A stretch of DNA of 64,000 bases, taken from an uncultured Coriobacteriaceae bacterium. GTDB lineage: Bacteria; Actinomycetota; Coriobacteriia; Coriobacteriales; Eggerthellaceae. The position numbers and the translations under genes are program-made. The notes beneath the pieces were generated by a model that saw only the letters and a program-made list of their open reading frames with translations, did not search any database and was not told the origin of the DNA. The stretch is from the NCBI GenBank assembly GCA_900552585.1, contig USAB01000001.1, positions 6,687-70,686 on the forward strand. Direction: 5' to 3'. Positions 35,929 through 44,929 of the stretch are shown here, piece after piece (positions within the stretch are counted from its first letter, which is position 1; every line of letters starts with the position of its first letter).

Positions 35929-36567
35929 TTACCGATTCGGCCCGCTAACGCGGACGCAACGCACAGTGCAGCGCGCTTGACCGCTGATAGTGCAGGTGAA
36001 TAGCGAAAGATCCCATTCCGCAGTGGCGGAGCTGTTCTTGCTGTTTTCAGTCATCTTCTCCACGTCTGTGGGCTGCAAAATCTCGACATTGCTGACTTGG
36101 TAATGAATCCGCAAGCCATTCACGTTCGTGAAATACACATCCTGACCGGGTGTACAATTCGCAATCGGCCCGAAGTGCGTAGAGTAATCGTGGCCGCAAA
36201 TAACCATGTCATCCGCCCAATACGATCCCGAATACCGACACGGGGAAATGGTCATGCGATCGTAATCCCATTTCGCCATCACCGGCAGCTTCAGATTCAT
36301 GCTGGGAATGGCAATGGTACCGATGTACCGGTACCCATCGATGGTCTTCGTGGGCATGTCGGCATTCTTATCCCACTTCAGCGCCGTTTCCTGCGTGCCT
36401 TCCGGGAGCTGCGACGAAATGGCGGTAGCGTCCTGCCCAGCGCGATACGCATCCCACAGATTGTAGGCCGTCAGCGCCAGCGCCGCCGCAATAAGGGCGA
36501 TGCCGATTCCGATCAGGACGCCTCCGCGTTTACGGGGGGTGGTTTCCCTCTGCTCTGCCTTTGCCAT
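35929..36567 (-). CDS. Sortase of the pilus locus (class B-like)
   Basis: The 212-residue protein has one N-terminal membrane anchor (VLIGIGIALIAAALALTAY). Its sortase catalytic triad is visible as His in VICGHDYSTHFG (about 125), Cys in LSLFTCTISG (about 193) and Arg in ARCTVRC (about 203). The sequence around the Cys resembles class B/housekeeping types rather than the class C enzyme two genes upstream, so it may anchor the finished pilus or a minor pilin to the wall. ATG at 36567 was chosen over an upstream TTG; AAGGCGG lies 13 bases away. Confidence 0.85.
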   Translation of the reverse strand: MAKAEQRETTPRKRGGVLIGIGIALIAAALALTAYNLWDAYRAGQDATAISSQLPEGTQETALKWDKNADMPTKTIDGYRYIGTIAIPSMNLKLPVMAKWDYDRMTISPCRYSGSYWADDMVICGHDYSTHFGPIANCTPGQDVYFTNVNGLRIHYQVSNVEILQPTDVEKMTENSKNSSATAEWDLSLFTCTISGQARCTVRCVRVSGPNR

Positions 36568-36585
36568 ACGAACCAGCAAGCCGCC

Positions 36586-37356
36586 TTAGCGCGACACGTC
36601 GTTCTTTCCGGAACGGCGGCGGACAACACCGGCAAGCACGAGGACTGCACCGGCGGCAATCAGCACAAATACGGGCCACCACAGCTGCCCGGTCTGGGGC
36701 AGGGTTTCGGTTGGCGAAGAGCCGGATGAGCCGGACGGGGTCTTGGTCGATGTCGTCGACGTACTGCCCGACGTGCTGCCGCTTTCCTTTTGTACCCTTC
36801 CCGCCTTCGAATTTGCCGTGACGTCATAGATCAAGCTGCCATCCGAAGCGGCAGTGGGAATGGAGACCAGAAACGGGCTGATGGTGGCATAGCCGCTTTG
36901 AACGCCCGTCATCCTGACGTAGTACAGGCCGACGGAGAGATCGGAAAACGTCGTGGTCTTCGAAGCGCTTTGGCTCTTCTGCGTCGGTTTGCGGGCATCA
37001 ACCTTGTCTTTCAGCAAAGAGACCAGCTGGTTCCGGTAAGAATCGCTCAAATCGCCCGTCTGAGTGCCCAGGGCATGGTCTGTGCCCTCATAGCCCTTCG
37101 CCCATTGGAAATGCCAGCCATTGCCATCCGCAGCGGCAGTGGCCACCTTGAAAATTTCAAAGGTGCCGCTTACGGCCTTGCCGTCTGCACTTTGCGGCGA
37201 AATCGTAAGCGATCCCTTCTGGTCCGCATCCAACATCTCGGCTGCATCAGCCGCCTGAAAAAACGGGGCAACGAAGAGAAGGGAAGCCAACAGGGCAATA
37301 ACCGCCGCTGTCACCAGGGCGATCGCGTTCGTTTCAGTGGTCGTATTCGTCTTCAT
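36586..37356 (-). CDS. LPQTG-anchored minor pilin
   Basis: The 256-residue protein has a signal peptide (ALVTAAVIALLASLLF, then AADA), a CnaB/SpaA-like body (KGSLTISPQSADGKAVSGTF, FSDLSVGLYYVRMTG), a Ser/Thr-rich stalk and the cell-wall sorting signal LPQTG, followed by a hydrophobic helix and RRRSGK. It is a sortase substrate, probably the pilus base or minor subunit given its place beside the second sortase. GAAGG five bases upstream favours the ATG at 37356 over 37359. Confidence 0.88.
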   Translation of the reverse strand: MKTNTTTETNAIALVTAAVIALLASLLFVAPFFQAADAAEMLDADQKGSLTISPQSADGKAVSGTFEIFKVATAAADGNGWHFQWAKGYEGTDHALGTQTGDLSDSYRNQLVSLLKDKVDARKPTQKSQSASKTTTFSDLSVGLYYVRMTGVQSGYATISPFLVSIPTAASDGSLIYDVTANSKAGRVQKESGSTSGSTSTTSTKTPSGSSGSSPTETLPQTGQLWWPVFVLIAAGAVLVLAGVVRRRSGKNDVSR

Positions 37357-37400
37357 CATTGCCTTCGCACTTCATCATACGGAATACCTCCGCTTTTCGG

Positions 37401-38411
37401 CTAACGCCTCTTAAGGTAGCTCTTCAACTGCTGTAAGAAGCTTTGCAGGCCCTCATCATCCATATCGACGCGCGAGCGCACAAGACCCCGACCGGCCAAA
37501 AACGACGTCTCGAAATCGGATGCCCTGCGTCTCCTGCGCATCTGCGTAAACGAATACGCAATCAGCACCAGCAGTACCACGATGACAACCGCCAGCGCAA
37601 TGTATGCCGGCGGTACCTGCAACGCCTCGGCGATCACCTGCGCATCACCGTTCGCATTCGGAATCCGATGCCCGCGCACCAGCAGCCTCTGCGTATTGAT
37701 GCCGTAGGGAGTGCAGGTGACCAGTGTGCAGAGATCCTTGCCTTCCTCAATCTGCAAGCTGCTTAGATCCGTGGGTTCCACAATGCGAATCTGATCTACC
37801 TCGTACGTGATTGTCCTGTCCAGCACGGTGATGGTGAATGTATCGCCTTCCTTCAGGCGGTCCAGGTCGGTGAACAGCATTGCGGAAGGCAGGCCTCGAT
37901 GGCCGGAAAGCACCGCATGCGTCCCCTTGCCTCCCACCGGCAGGCTGGTACCTGCCAAATGGCCGATGCTCGATTGCAGCACGGAATCATCCGTACCGTG
38001 ATAAATGGGCAACTCCACGTTGATTTTCGGAATGCGAATGTAGCCCATGGCCCCATGCCCGTCAACATTGAGAATGGAGTCGTACTCCTTCTTCTGCGCT
38101 GCGGTCATGCTCCAGATTGCGCCGGTCTCGGACAGCCTCCGATTGTACGCCTTCGCTTCGCCCAGCATCTTCTTGTATTGCTTCGCGTTCATATCCGAAA
38201 CAGCGGAAGCATATTCCATCACCACATTGGATTGGTGTACCTGGTTCCACCAATTGCTGACTGAAGGGTAAAGAAGCAATCCGATTCCCGTGATCAGCGC
38301 AAGCACCAGAATCAAGGTCACGCCGTTGCGCCGAATCCAGGATTTCTTCCGCACCGATGTGCCCGCTACTTGGCACCCACGCTGCCCGCTGGCTTTTTTC
38401 GCTTCTCTCAC
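37401..38411 (-). CDS. Class C (pilin-polymerising) sortase
   Basis: The 336-residue protein has two membrane segments: N-terminal LILVLALITGIGLLLY and C-terminal YIALAVVIVVLLVLIAY, as usual for class C. The active site is His in VLSGHRGLPS (about 165), Cys in CTLVTCTPYGIN (about 230) and Arg in TQRLLVRGHR (about 240). A DxW/F-type lid is suggested by GAIWSMTAAQ. It links pilin subunits by isopeptide bonds outside the cell. The GTG start has a poor ribosome binding site, so the exact N-terminus is uncertain. Confidence 0.9.
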   Translation of the reverse strand: MREAKKASGQRGCQVAGTSVRKKSWIRRNGVTLILVLALITGIGLLLYPSVSNWWNQVHQSNVVMEYASAVSDMNAKQYKKMLGEAKAYNRRLSETGAIWSMTAAQKKEYDSILNVDGHGAMGYIRIPKINVELPIYHGTDDSVLQSSIGHLAGTSLPVGGKGTHAVLSGHRGLPSAMLFTDLDRLKEGDTFTITVLDRTITYEVDQIRIVEPTDLSSLQIEEGKDLCTLVTCTPYGINTQRLLVRGHRIPNANGDAQVIAEALQVPPAYIALAVVIVVLLVLIAYSFTQMRRRRRASDFETSFLAGRGLVRSRVDMDDEGLQSFLQQLKSYLKRR

Positions 38412-38499
38412 CCTTTAGCCGTTCCTTCGAAAACGCAGGTTGCCGGAAGCGCCGCACCCCCTGCACAACAAGCGGGGCGCGGCGCCTACAGCAAGCGTA

Positions 38500-39882
38500 T
38501 TACTCCTGCATCTTCCTCCGGGTAATCAGCAGCACGCCCGCACCGATAACCAGGGCAGCGCCCACGACGTACAGCAACGTGGTGCCCATGCCGCCGGTGC
38601 TGGGCAGCGAGGTGCCCGTCTCGTTCTCAACGAAAGCTTCTTGCTCCAAGTTCTTCGCCTCGTAATCGTCGTTATCGATGGTGATTGTCCGGTTCGGCGC
38701 GGTCTGGTAGCCCGCCGGGGTCTTGCTCTCAACCAACGTATATTCGCCATCCGACAAACCTGTGAAGGCATCATGGCCGGTCTGGGTGAATGTCAGCTTC
38801 GTAGCATTGTCGATGGAATCCACCCAGGAAACCACGTTGTTGCTGATGCTGTAGTACTGATCGCCCTTCTTCAGAACGAATTGAGCCGAGTCGTTATTGG
38901 GGAGCGTACCGGTCAGGTTCTCGAATTCCTTGTTCACCGTAATTTTGGCGTTGTACACCTTCGTGGTTCCGGAAGAATCGGCTGCATCGTTGTCGCCGTA
39001 GGTGATCTTTGCCTTATTTGTCGAAGGATCGCTACTCAGAGCGCTGCTGTTCACCGTGGCGTTGTAGGTAACGGTAATCACCGTTTCGTCACTGAGGGCG
39101 GAGATATAGGAATCTTTGAACGCGATGCTAAAGGTATGATCGGCCGTCGTCAGCGTATAGTTGCCGGCATCAACCGCGACGCCATTGACCGTGACGGCCA
39201 CAGAGGACGCATCCAGCGTCTGCGTGTCGTCCATGGTATCGGAGAACTTCAGGTTCTTGGTGTTCTTCGGCACGGTGATTTCCGACTGGTAGGAAACCGC
39301 TGCTCCCGCTTGGGCGATAGCATGCATGCCGTCGGAATTCACCGAGCCGGAAGACACGCTGGCAATTTTCTTGTTCACATCGGGAACCGTGTTCTTGTCC
39401 TGCACTGCCGCATCCGGATTGGTGGAGGTGATGCTGACTGCGGTGCCCGTAGACGTAGTGATGTAGTAATAGCCGTTGTCCAGGCCTTCAGCCACGGCAT
39501 TGTTCTCGCCCGTGCTGGTAACCGTTGCAACCAGGTCATCGGCGGTCACGTAATCGGCAATGGCCTTAATGGCCGCCTGGTTCAGCTCATCGGGCCCGTT
39601 GACATTGCCGGCGGAATCAACCGAGAAACCGGCGTCTTTCATGGCCTGCGAAAGCGTGTCGCTTCCGCTGAGCTTATAGCTGATGTTGGTGCCGTTGCCG
39701 TTTGCGTCGAACACCTTGTACACCTTGTACGTATTCGTAGCGCTGGAAGCAGTGCCTGCCGGCGGAACGATCGTGATCGTGCCCGTACCGGCAGCGTATG
39801 CAGCGCCGGCAGGAATCATGAGCACGAAGGCCATAACCATAGTGGCTATAAGAGAAATGGCCTTATTGAACGTAGTAGTCAT
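38500..39882 (-). CDS. Major pilin (SpaA-like, LPSTG)
   Basis: The 460-residue protein has a signal peptide ending AAYAA, a repeated CnaB architecture with internal isopeptide-type motifs, a pilin-like Lys in VYNAKITVNKEF (about 315), an E-box GEYTLVESKTPAGY (about 390) and the sorting signal LPSTGG with membrane helix and RRKMQE. The class C sortase immediately downstream would join Lys of one subunit to Thr of the next. GAAAGGATTGGG precedes the ATG. It is the second pilin gene in transcription order. Confidence 0.93.
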   Translation of the reverse strand: MTTTFNKAISLIATMVMAFVLMIPAGAAYAAGTGTITIVPPAGTASSATNTYKVYKVFDANGNGTNISYKLSGSDTLSQAMKDAGFSVDSAGNVNGPDELNQAAIKAIADYVTADDLVATVTSTGENNAVAEGLDNGYYYITTSTGTAVSITSTNPDAAVQDKNTVPDVNKKIASVSSGSVNSDGMHAIAQAGAAVSYQSEITVPKNTKNLKFSDTMDDTQTLDASSVAVTVNGVAVDAGNYTLTTADHTFSIAFKDSYISALSDETVITVTYNATVNSSALSSDPSTNKAKITYGDNDAADSSGTTKVYNAKITVNKEFENLTGTLPNNDSAQFVLKKGDQYYSISNNVVSWVDSIDNATKLTFTQTGHDAFTGLSDGEYTLVESKTPAGYQTAPNRTITIDNDDYEAKNLEQEAFVENETGTSLPSTGGMGTTLLYVVGAALVIGAGVLLITRRKMQE

Positions 39883-39985
39883 ATCCCAATCCTTTCAAAT
39901 AACGAATATCCCTGATAGTAATAACGAAAACTTGCTGCGGTCATCTTGGAATCGCCTTTGACGCATCACGTCGGAACGAGGGTCC

Positions 39986-42668
39986 TCAGCATCCCCCCTT
40001 CCCGTGATTCCTGCGCCTCAAAACGAAGCCGCCGATTACTGCAAGCAGTACAAGCGCAGCGCCTGCTGCGGAGTACGTCCAAGCTCCCCCTCCACCGGTA
40101 TTCGGCAGGGGGCTTCCGGGAGTGTTCTTTATGGTAAGCCGATTGTTGTTGACCAGCCATGCGTTGTCGGCGATGCTGCCGAAGTTCTGCGCAACGCCGT
40201 CGGAGACCGTGAACTTCACGCTGGAGTCCGTTACGACGTATCCCGCAGGAGCGGAAAGCTCCGTAAGCATGTAATCGCCATCGTCCAAGCCCGTCAACCG
40301 GGCGCCGCGTTCGCTGATGGTGAAGTCCCCGTTTTCGTCGGTGACGCCGTCGACCGTAACGGCTTGATAGGAATTGTTTTCACCCTTCTTCGTGAGCCGG
40401 AATGTGGCACCGCCCAAATACGTTGACGTGTTGTTGCTATCGACCTTGTATACCGTGATGCCGGTGGTCTTTCTGTCCCACTGCGCATACAAAGTAAAAT
40501 CCTCGGCCATGGTGTGGTTAGTGTTGTTGTAGTACCACGTACCGCTGCCATCGGATGTCGTATTCCAACCAAGGAAGTTATAGCCCGTGCGCGTAGGGGT
40601 CATCACGGTGCCATCGGGGCGACCCGTCGGCACCGATTGTGACATGCGTATCCTGCGGCGTCTGATATCCACGCGGCATGTTGTTTACCACGCTGTCGGT
40701 ATTCTTCACATACGTGATCGTGACCTTGTTCTTTACCAGCAATACGCCATCGATGTGCCAGGTATTGCCACGCACGCCCGATGTCGACTGCAGCTTCTGC
40801 ACATACCACAGCACATACAAGGCATCGCCTGCGCTGACGTTGTATGCATGCTCATTCGTCTTCGAGTTCGTGATGGAGGCAACAACCAATTCGCCCCCGC
40901 TGTTTTTTACCGTGAACCCAAGCTTGTCCGAGCTTTTGTTGATGTCCGCTGCCAACTGGTCCACAGAGGGAAGCGAATTCAGGTTCGCCGTCACGTTGTT
41001 CTGCGCATTCGCCCCTACAACGGACGTCCAGGCAGTGTCGATGATCCAACGTTTGTCTTTGACGTTGTTGTTGATCGTTATGCCTTTTGTATAGTTGGCC
41101 ACTGAGTGGCTTCCGGGCTCGGTGGGAATGGTGCCGCCCAGTTGCACGTAGAAGTCAGAGCGCGAAATTCCGTTGTTGTTGCTCCATGCGGCATACAGCG
41201 TGATGTCGCGCGAAGGCAAGACATATTCGGAACCTGCCGGATAGACCTCGTGGTAGCTGGTGTCGCCCATCAGATTCGGCGTATCCGTCCAACCCAGGAA
41301 AGTATAGCCGTTTCGCGTCCCGTTATACGTCGGAAGCGTAACGGCGTCGCCCGCCTTGCCGGTTATCGAACTGGGCTGGGAGCCAGAACCGCCGTTTTGG
41401 CTGAACGCCAGCGTAACGGTCTTCGGCTCGTATACCAGGTAGAGGATGTCGTTGCTGTCGAAGTAAGCACCTGTTCTATCGCTGCTGTAATACCACCCAT
41501 CGCCCCAATCATACCCAATGGTTCCGCTGGTAAAGGTGTTGCTTGCCGCATTGGCAAAGCTTGTACCTACCCGTGCTTGCGCAAACGTATAGGCATTGCT
41601 ATCGGGGTTGGCAGCGCTTGCAAGATTGCTCAGAGATACCGACGCCCTAGAGAGAGACCGGCTCTTGTTCGATCCCAGCGAATCTCCGCTTTCATCCACC
41701 ACGCGAATCTGGTCGAAAGGCCAGATGAAATATGTAATCGTAAAAGTAGAAAACGAATCCACCGTGAAGTCGGCCTTCGCGGTAGTGCCATCCAGCGAGA
41801 CGGTGTTCTTGTCGGTATTCGCCGCGTCGGCTACCGTCTCAACATCGTCTGATGCGCTGTCCTTGATGTGCTGGACCTGAAGGCTCTTCGCCTTGATCTT
41901 CTTCGGCAGGTTATCAGCCGACAGTTTGACGCTGACTTTCGCACCCTGCGCGGGCTCTACCTTGTTGCCGTCCTTGTCCAGAATCGAAATATCGAACGCC
42001 GCAAAGCCCAGCGCGTCCTTGTCCACCTTTTCGCCGGCCGCCTTCTTCGCCTTGATGACCTTTTGCCTTGCGGCCTTGTATTCATCGGAGTCTTTCGCGT
42101 ATTCCTTCACGGAAAGCACCGCGCCCTTGGCAATGTCCGCATCCTTGCCGTAGTCGACGGTTACCTGGTAACCGTCCTTGTTGGCAGTGAGCTTGGCGGC
42201 TGCCGCCTTGTCTTCGGAATCAGACGACGTTTTGCCATCGCCGGAAGCAGCGTCCTTCTCTTTTGCGCCAGAAACCTTTTCGGCATCCGTGCTCTGGGCC
42301 GTCTTCGCGGCGGCTTTCGCTTCCTGCGACGCCGCCTTTTCTTGCTTGTCCGCCTTCGTATTGGGAGAAGCCGCATCGTCTTGGTTGCCGGCAGACGACG
42401 AGCTTGCAATGCTGATGCCGGGTTCGTTTTCGGCAGTACGCTGATCGATGGTGATGGCAGGCAGAATAAGCGCGTATGTTGTAGCGAATACCACGACGCA
42501 CATAACGGACAGCACGGCAGCACGATGCCTCTTCGCTTGCCTGCGAAAAGCAAGGAAATAGCTGCTCATCCTTTGAGCCAGACCGCCGGTTTGTTCCCGT
42601 TGCCTTACGTGCTTCATGGTTTCGTCCGCTTCACCGACACCCTCTCGGTTTACGCGCTTATGTTTCAC
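39986..42668 (-). pseudogene. Pilus tip adhesin (LPNTG), interrupted by a +1 frameshift
   Basis: The N-terminal part (GTG at 42668, or ATG at 42617) has an atypical signal/anchor segment (VMCVVVFATTYALILPAITI), an Ala/Lys-rich coiled region and InlB-type beta-repeat units (NGYTFLGWTDTP, DITLYAAWS). After a frame change in the four-G run 40616-40619 (C on the coding strand), a second InlB repeat (TGYNFLGWNTTSDGSG, FTLYAQWD), a CnaB domain with E-box (DYMLTELSAPAGY) and the sorting signal LPNTGG follow. Removing one base gives 893 codons. It is the first structural gene after the signal peptidase, the usual tip position. Confidence 0.88.
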
Positions 42669-42683
42669 CCCTCTGCTAACTAT

Positions 42684-43469
42684 CTAGCCGACCGGCCCTA
42701 TTGCCGTGAGCGGCCATACTCTGAATACGATCTTTCCCACCAATTGCTCCGACGACACGCAGCCGACCGACGTGTTTCGCGAATCGATTGACACTTTTCG
42801 GTTGTCTCCCATCACGAACACCTTTCCATCGGGCACCTGATACGGCAACTTGATGTTCGTTTCTCCGTACGCCTTCGAGCTTAAGTAGGGCTCATCAAGC
42901 TTTTGATTATTGACATAGACGTTGCCTTCCTTGTCTATATCCACCCAGTCTCCCGAATTCGCAATCACTCTTTTCACCAGAATGTTGTTGTTGTAGTAGA
43001 ACGCAACGACATCGCCCGTGGCGAAGTCCGATGACTTTGCGGAAACCACCACATCGCCGGCATCCAATGTGCCGCTCATGGAGGTGCCGTAGATGCGCAG
43101 CACCGGCAGCAGCAGAACCGCCACCAACACTGCTACGGCTGCGGCAACCACCAAAACGAACACCGTGCTGCGCATGGTGTTCGCAATGCGCGTCCGCGTT
43201 CGATTGCGTTCCAGCGCGGCGCGCGCATCCGCCGCCGAGGGCAGCGCGGCCGAGGACAGGGTGGCCGCCGACGCCACAGCCGGAGCGGCAGCAGCCGCCC
43301 GAGAACTCACGCCTCCGACCTTTGCCGACTGGGCATTCTCCGATTTCCGCAGGGAATCGCTTGCCGGCCGAGCGCTCTTGGACGCTCGGATGTCTGAGGA
43401 ATCTGCCTGGCCTTTGGGTTGCGTACGGGCGTGCCGCGCACTGCGTATTGACTTTGCCGCCATTCGCAT
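42684..43469 (-). CDS. lepB: Signal peptidase I of the pilus locus
   Basis: The 261-residue enzyme has a long Ala/Ser-rich N-terminal tail (about 95 residues), one membrane segment (VFVLVVAAAVAVLVAVLL) and the type I signal peptidase boxes: Ser in GTSMSGTL (about 132), Lys in ILVKRVIANSGD (about 165) and GDNRKVSIDSRN (about 223). A pilus-linked signal peptidase usually processes the pilin precursors. It sits eight bases after the coiled-coil gene and 15 before the tip adhesin, so the three are one transcript. Confidence 0.9.
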   Translation of the reverse strand: MRMAAKSIRSARHARTQPKGQADSSDIRASKSARPASDSLRKSENAQSAKVGGVSSRAAAAAPAVASAATLSSAALPSAADARAALERNRTRTRIANTMRSTVFVLVVAAAVAVLVAVLLLPVLRIYGTSMSGTLDAGDVVVSAKSSDFATGDVVAFYYNNNILVKRVIANSGDWVDIDKEGNVYVNNQKLDEPYLSSKAYGETNIKLPYQVPDGKVFVMGDNRKVSIDSRNTSVGCVSSEQLVGKIVFRVWPLTAIGPVG

Positions 43470-43477
43470 CCACGCCC

Positions 43478-43780
43478 CTATACCCGTTCCCTTGGAGCCT
43501 GGCCGCTGTCAGATCGGCCGTGACCGGACTGGCTGCGCTGAACGTTCGCAACGTACAAATCCGCAGCCTTCTGGGCTTCTTCGAATATGCGGGTGAGTTT
43601 CAGGGACGCTTCCGCAATGGAGCCAGATTCGGTAATGGCGATGCGCCTGGATTCCAGTTCGGCATCCTTCTGCGCCAATTCAGCGCGCAAGCGCTCGATC
43701 TCTTCGCTCTGGGCCAGGATAATCTCCAGAAGCTCGGACCGTTTGAGCTTCGAAAGGTTTTTGCGTTCGTCCTGCGCCAT
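43478..43780 (-). CDS. Small coiled-coil protein leading the pilus operon
   Basis: The 100-residue protein has a long coiled coil (KLKRSELLEIILAQSEEIE, then RLRAELAQKDAELESRR) and a helical tail (SLKLTRIFEEAQKAADLYV). No signal peptide or membrane segment is seen. Similar small coiled-coil proteins precede signal peptidase genes in pilus loci of gut Gram-positives; their role is unknown. The start at 43780 is preceded by GGTGGGAA; an upstream ATG at 43816 lacks a site. Confidence 0.7.
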   Translation of the reverse strand: MAQDERKNLSKLKRSELLEIILAQSEEIERLRAELAQKDAELESRRIAITESGSIAEASLKLTRIFEEAQKAADLYVANVQRSQSGHGRSDSGQAPRERV

Positions 43781-43921
43781 CGCGCTTATTCCCACCTTGC
43801 AGCCCGTCAGTTTCATTCGCCGAAGCACCACCGCAACACCAAACTTGCGAACCCTCTAGAGGATTCGAGCGCGCAGTTTCCCCCGGCACACCATTGTTAA
43901 GGTAAGTTTATCCCGATGCGT

Positions 43922-43949
43922 TTAGTACCGAAACATAATTTTTTTACAA
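43922..43949 (-). promoter_or_regulatory. Probable promoter of the pilus operon
   Basis: On the minus strand, TTGTAA (43944-43949) and TACTAA (43922-43927) are spaced by 16 bases in an AT-rich island about 140 bases before the first gene. Matches to the sigma-70-type consensus are 4-5 of 6 in each box. Confidence 0.45.
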
Positions 43950-44141
43950 TAAGCCACATACTGTTTGAATAATCAATATAGTTTCTACCGATATAGGCGC
44001 TGATGCTTTTATGTGCAGGAACGGCCCATTCCCTTGCAGCATCTTCCTTGCGGCAGGGCATCGCAAGCATCATCTGCGTTTATTTGCGTTTCGCCGACCT
44101 TGATGGCTATTCAGGCATCGGCAGCGTTCCCCTCTCGCGCA

Positions 44142-44197
44142 GGCTCAAGGCTCAAGGCTCAAGGCTCAAGGCTCAAGGCTCAAGGCTCAAGGCTCAA
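44142..44197 (+). repeat. Eight perfect tandem copies of GGCTCAA
   Basis: A 7-bp unit repeats eight times without error, about 177 bases before the NAD(P)-binding gene. Seven is not a multiple of three, and pure short repeats are prone to slippage, so copy number could vary between cells and alter promoter spacing; this is inference. Confidence 0.9.
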
Positions 44198-44373
44198 GAA
44201 CAGTTTACAGGCCAATATTGCCCGATAATTCCCTATAGTTACTTTTTTATTCCTACAGCACTATATTGTTTCTACTTTCTTTTTTCTCCTAACCATCATA
44301 CAGTTCGACCACATCAAAGGAACGGGGCGGCAACACAGAACCGGAGACCGCCCGATAATCAAAGGAGATAAGC

Positions 44374-44814
44374 ATGCCCAAGAAAATCGCCGTCGTCGCC
44401 GCAAACGGTAAAGAAGGCCGCCTCGTTGTCGAGGAAGCCCAGGACCGCGGCATGGACGTTACCGCCTTCGTCCGCTCCGCAAACAAGACCAAGGCCAAGA
44501 CCGCCGTACAGAAGGACATCATGGACCTTACGACGGAAGATCTTGCCGGTTTCGACGCGGTAGTCGACGCATTCGGCGCCTGGACGCCTGAGACGCTGCC
44601 GCAGCATTCCACCACCCTCGCCCATTTGTGCGACATCCTGACCGGATCGGACACGCGTCTGATCATCGTCGGCGGTGCCGGAAGCCTCGAAGAACTGAAG
44701 CTGAACGACCGTGGCGAATCCATCATTTCGTATGCCGACTACGCCATCGCGCTCGTCGACGAGATTGAGAACGGCAACCACATCCAACAGCGTATCTCCG
44801 TGGTACGAAAATAG
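44374..44814 (+). pseudogene. NAD(P)-binding (NmrA/YwnB-like) protein with an internal deletion
   Basis: The 146-codon frame starts well (IAVVAANGKEGRLVVEEA with the dinucleotide-binding glycines, residues 5-22) and keeps FDAVVDAFGAW and DTRLIIVGGAGSL. It then jumps straight to LNDRGESIISYADYAIALVDE, which is C-terminal in this family. Full-length relatives are about 210 residues, so roughly 60-65 residues are missing in frame. The fold is probably broken. AAAGGAG supports the start; a terminator follows. Confidence 0.7.
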
Positions 44815-44823
44815 CCAAACCTG

Positions 44824-44839
44824 GTGACAAGGGGACAGG
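44824..44839 (+). repeat. REP-like repeat GTGACAAGGGGACAGG
   Basis: This 16-mer is an exact inverted match of 46017-46032 on the far side of the truncated transporter, and 15 of its bases recur inverted at 45943-45957. Confidence 0.75.
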
Positions 44840-44865
44840 CGATTTGTCAGGTCGGGATTTGTCAG

Positions 44866-44908
44866 AAACCCGGCGAGGGCGCAACCCTCGCCGGGTTTCC
44901 TCTATTTT
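44866..44908 (+). terminator. Terminator after the NAD(P)-binding gene
   Basis: A perfect 14-bp stem (44866-44879 with 44885-44898), a 5-base loop and a pyrimidine-rich tail ending TTTT. Confidence 0.85.
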
Positions 44909-44929
44909 GCGGACGACTTACCCGTCCTG

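Larger units (their letters stand above)
43781..44373. other. 593-bp divergent region between pilus operon and NAD(P)-binding gene
   Basis: AT-rich at 43905-43995 with the probable pilus promoter, then GC-rich, then the heptanucleotide tandem repeat (44142-44197) and an AT-rich stretch (44218-44290) likely to hold the promoter of the rightward gene. No gene was recognised inside. Confidence 0.5.

Noticed and set aside
38440..39915. A 491-codon open frame on the plus strand opposite the major pilin
   Set aside because: It mirrors the pilin gene in the complementary strand, has no ribosome binding site and an Ile/Val/His/Arg-skewed composition; the pilin frame has a signal peptide, E-box and LPSTG.
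44142..44197. CRISPR-like array
   Set aside because: Contiguous 7-bp units without spacers; no cas genes in the window.
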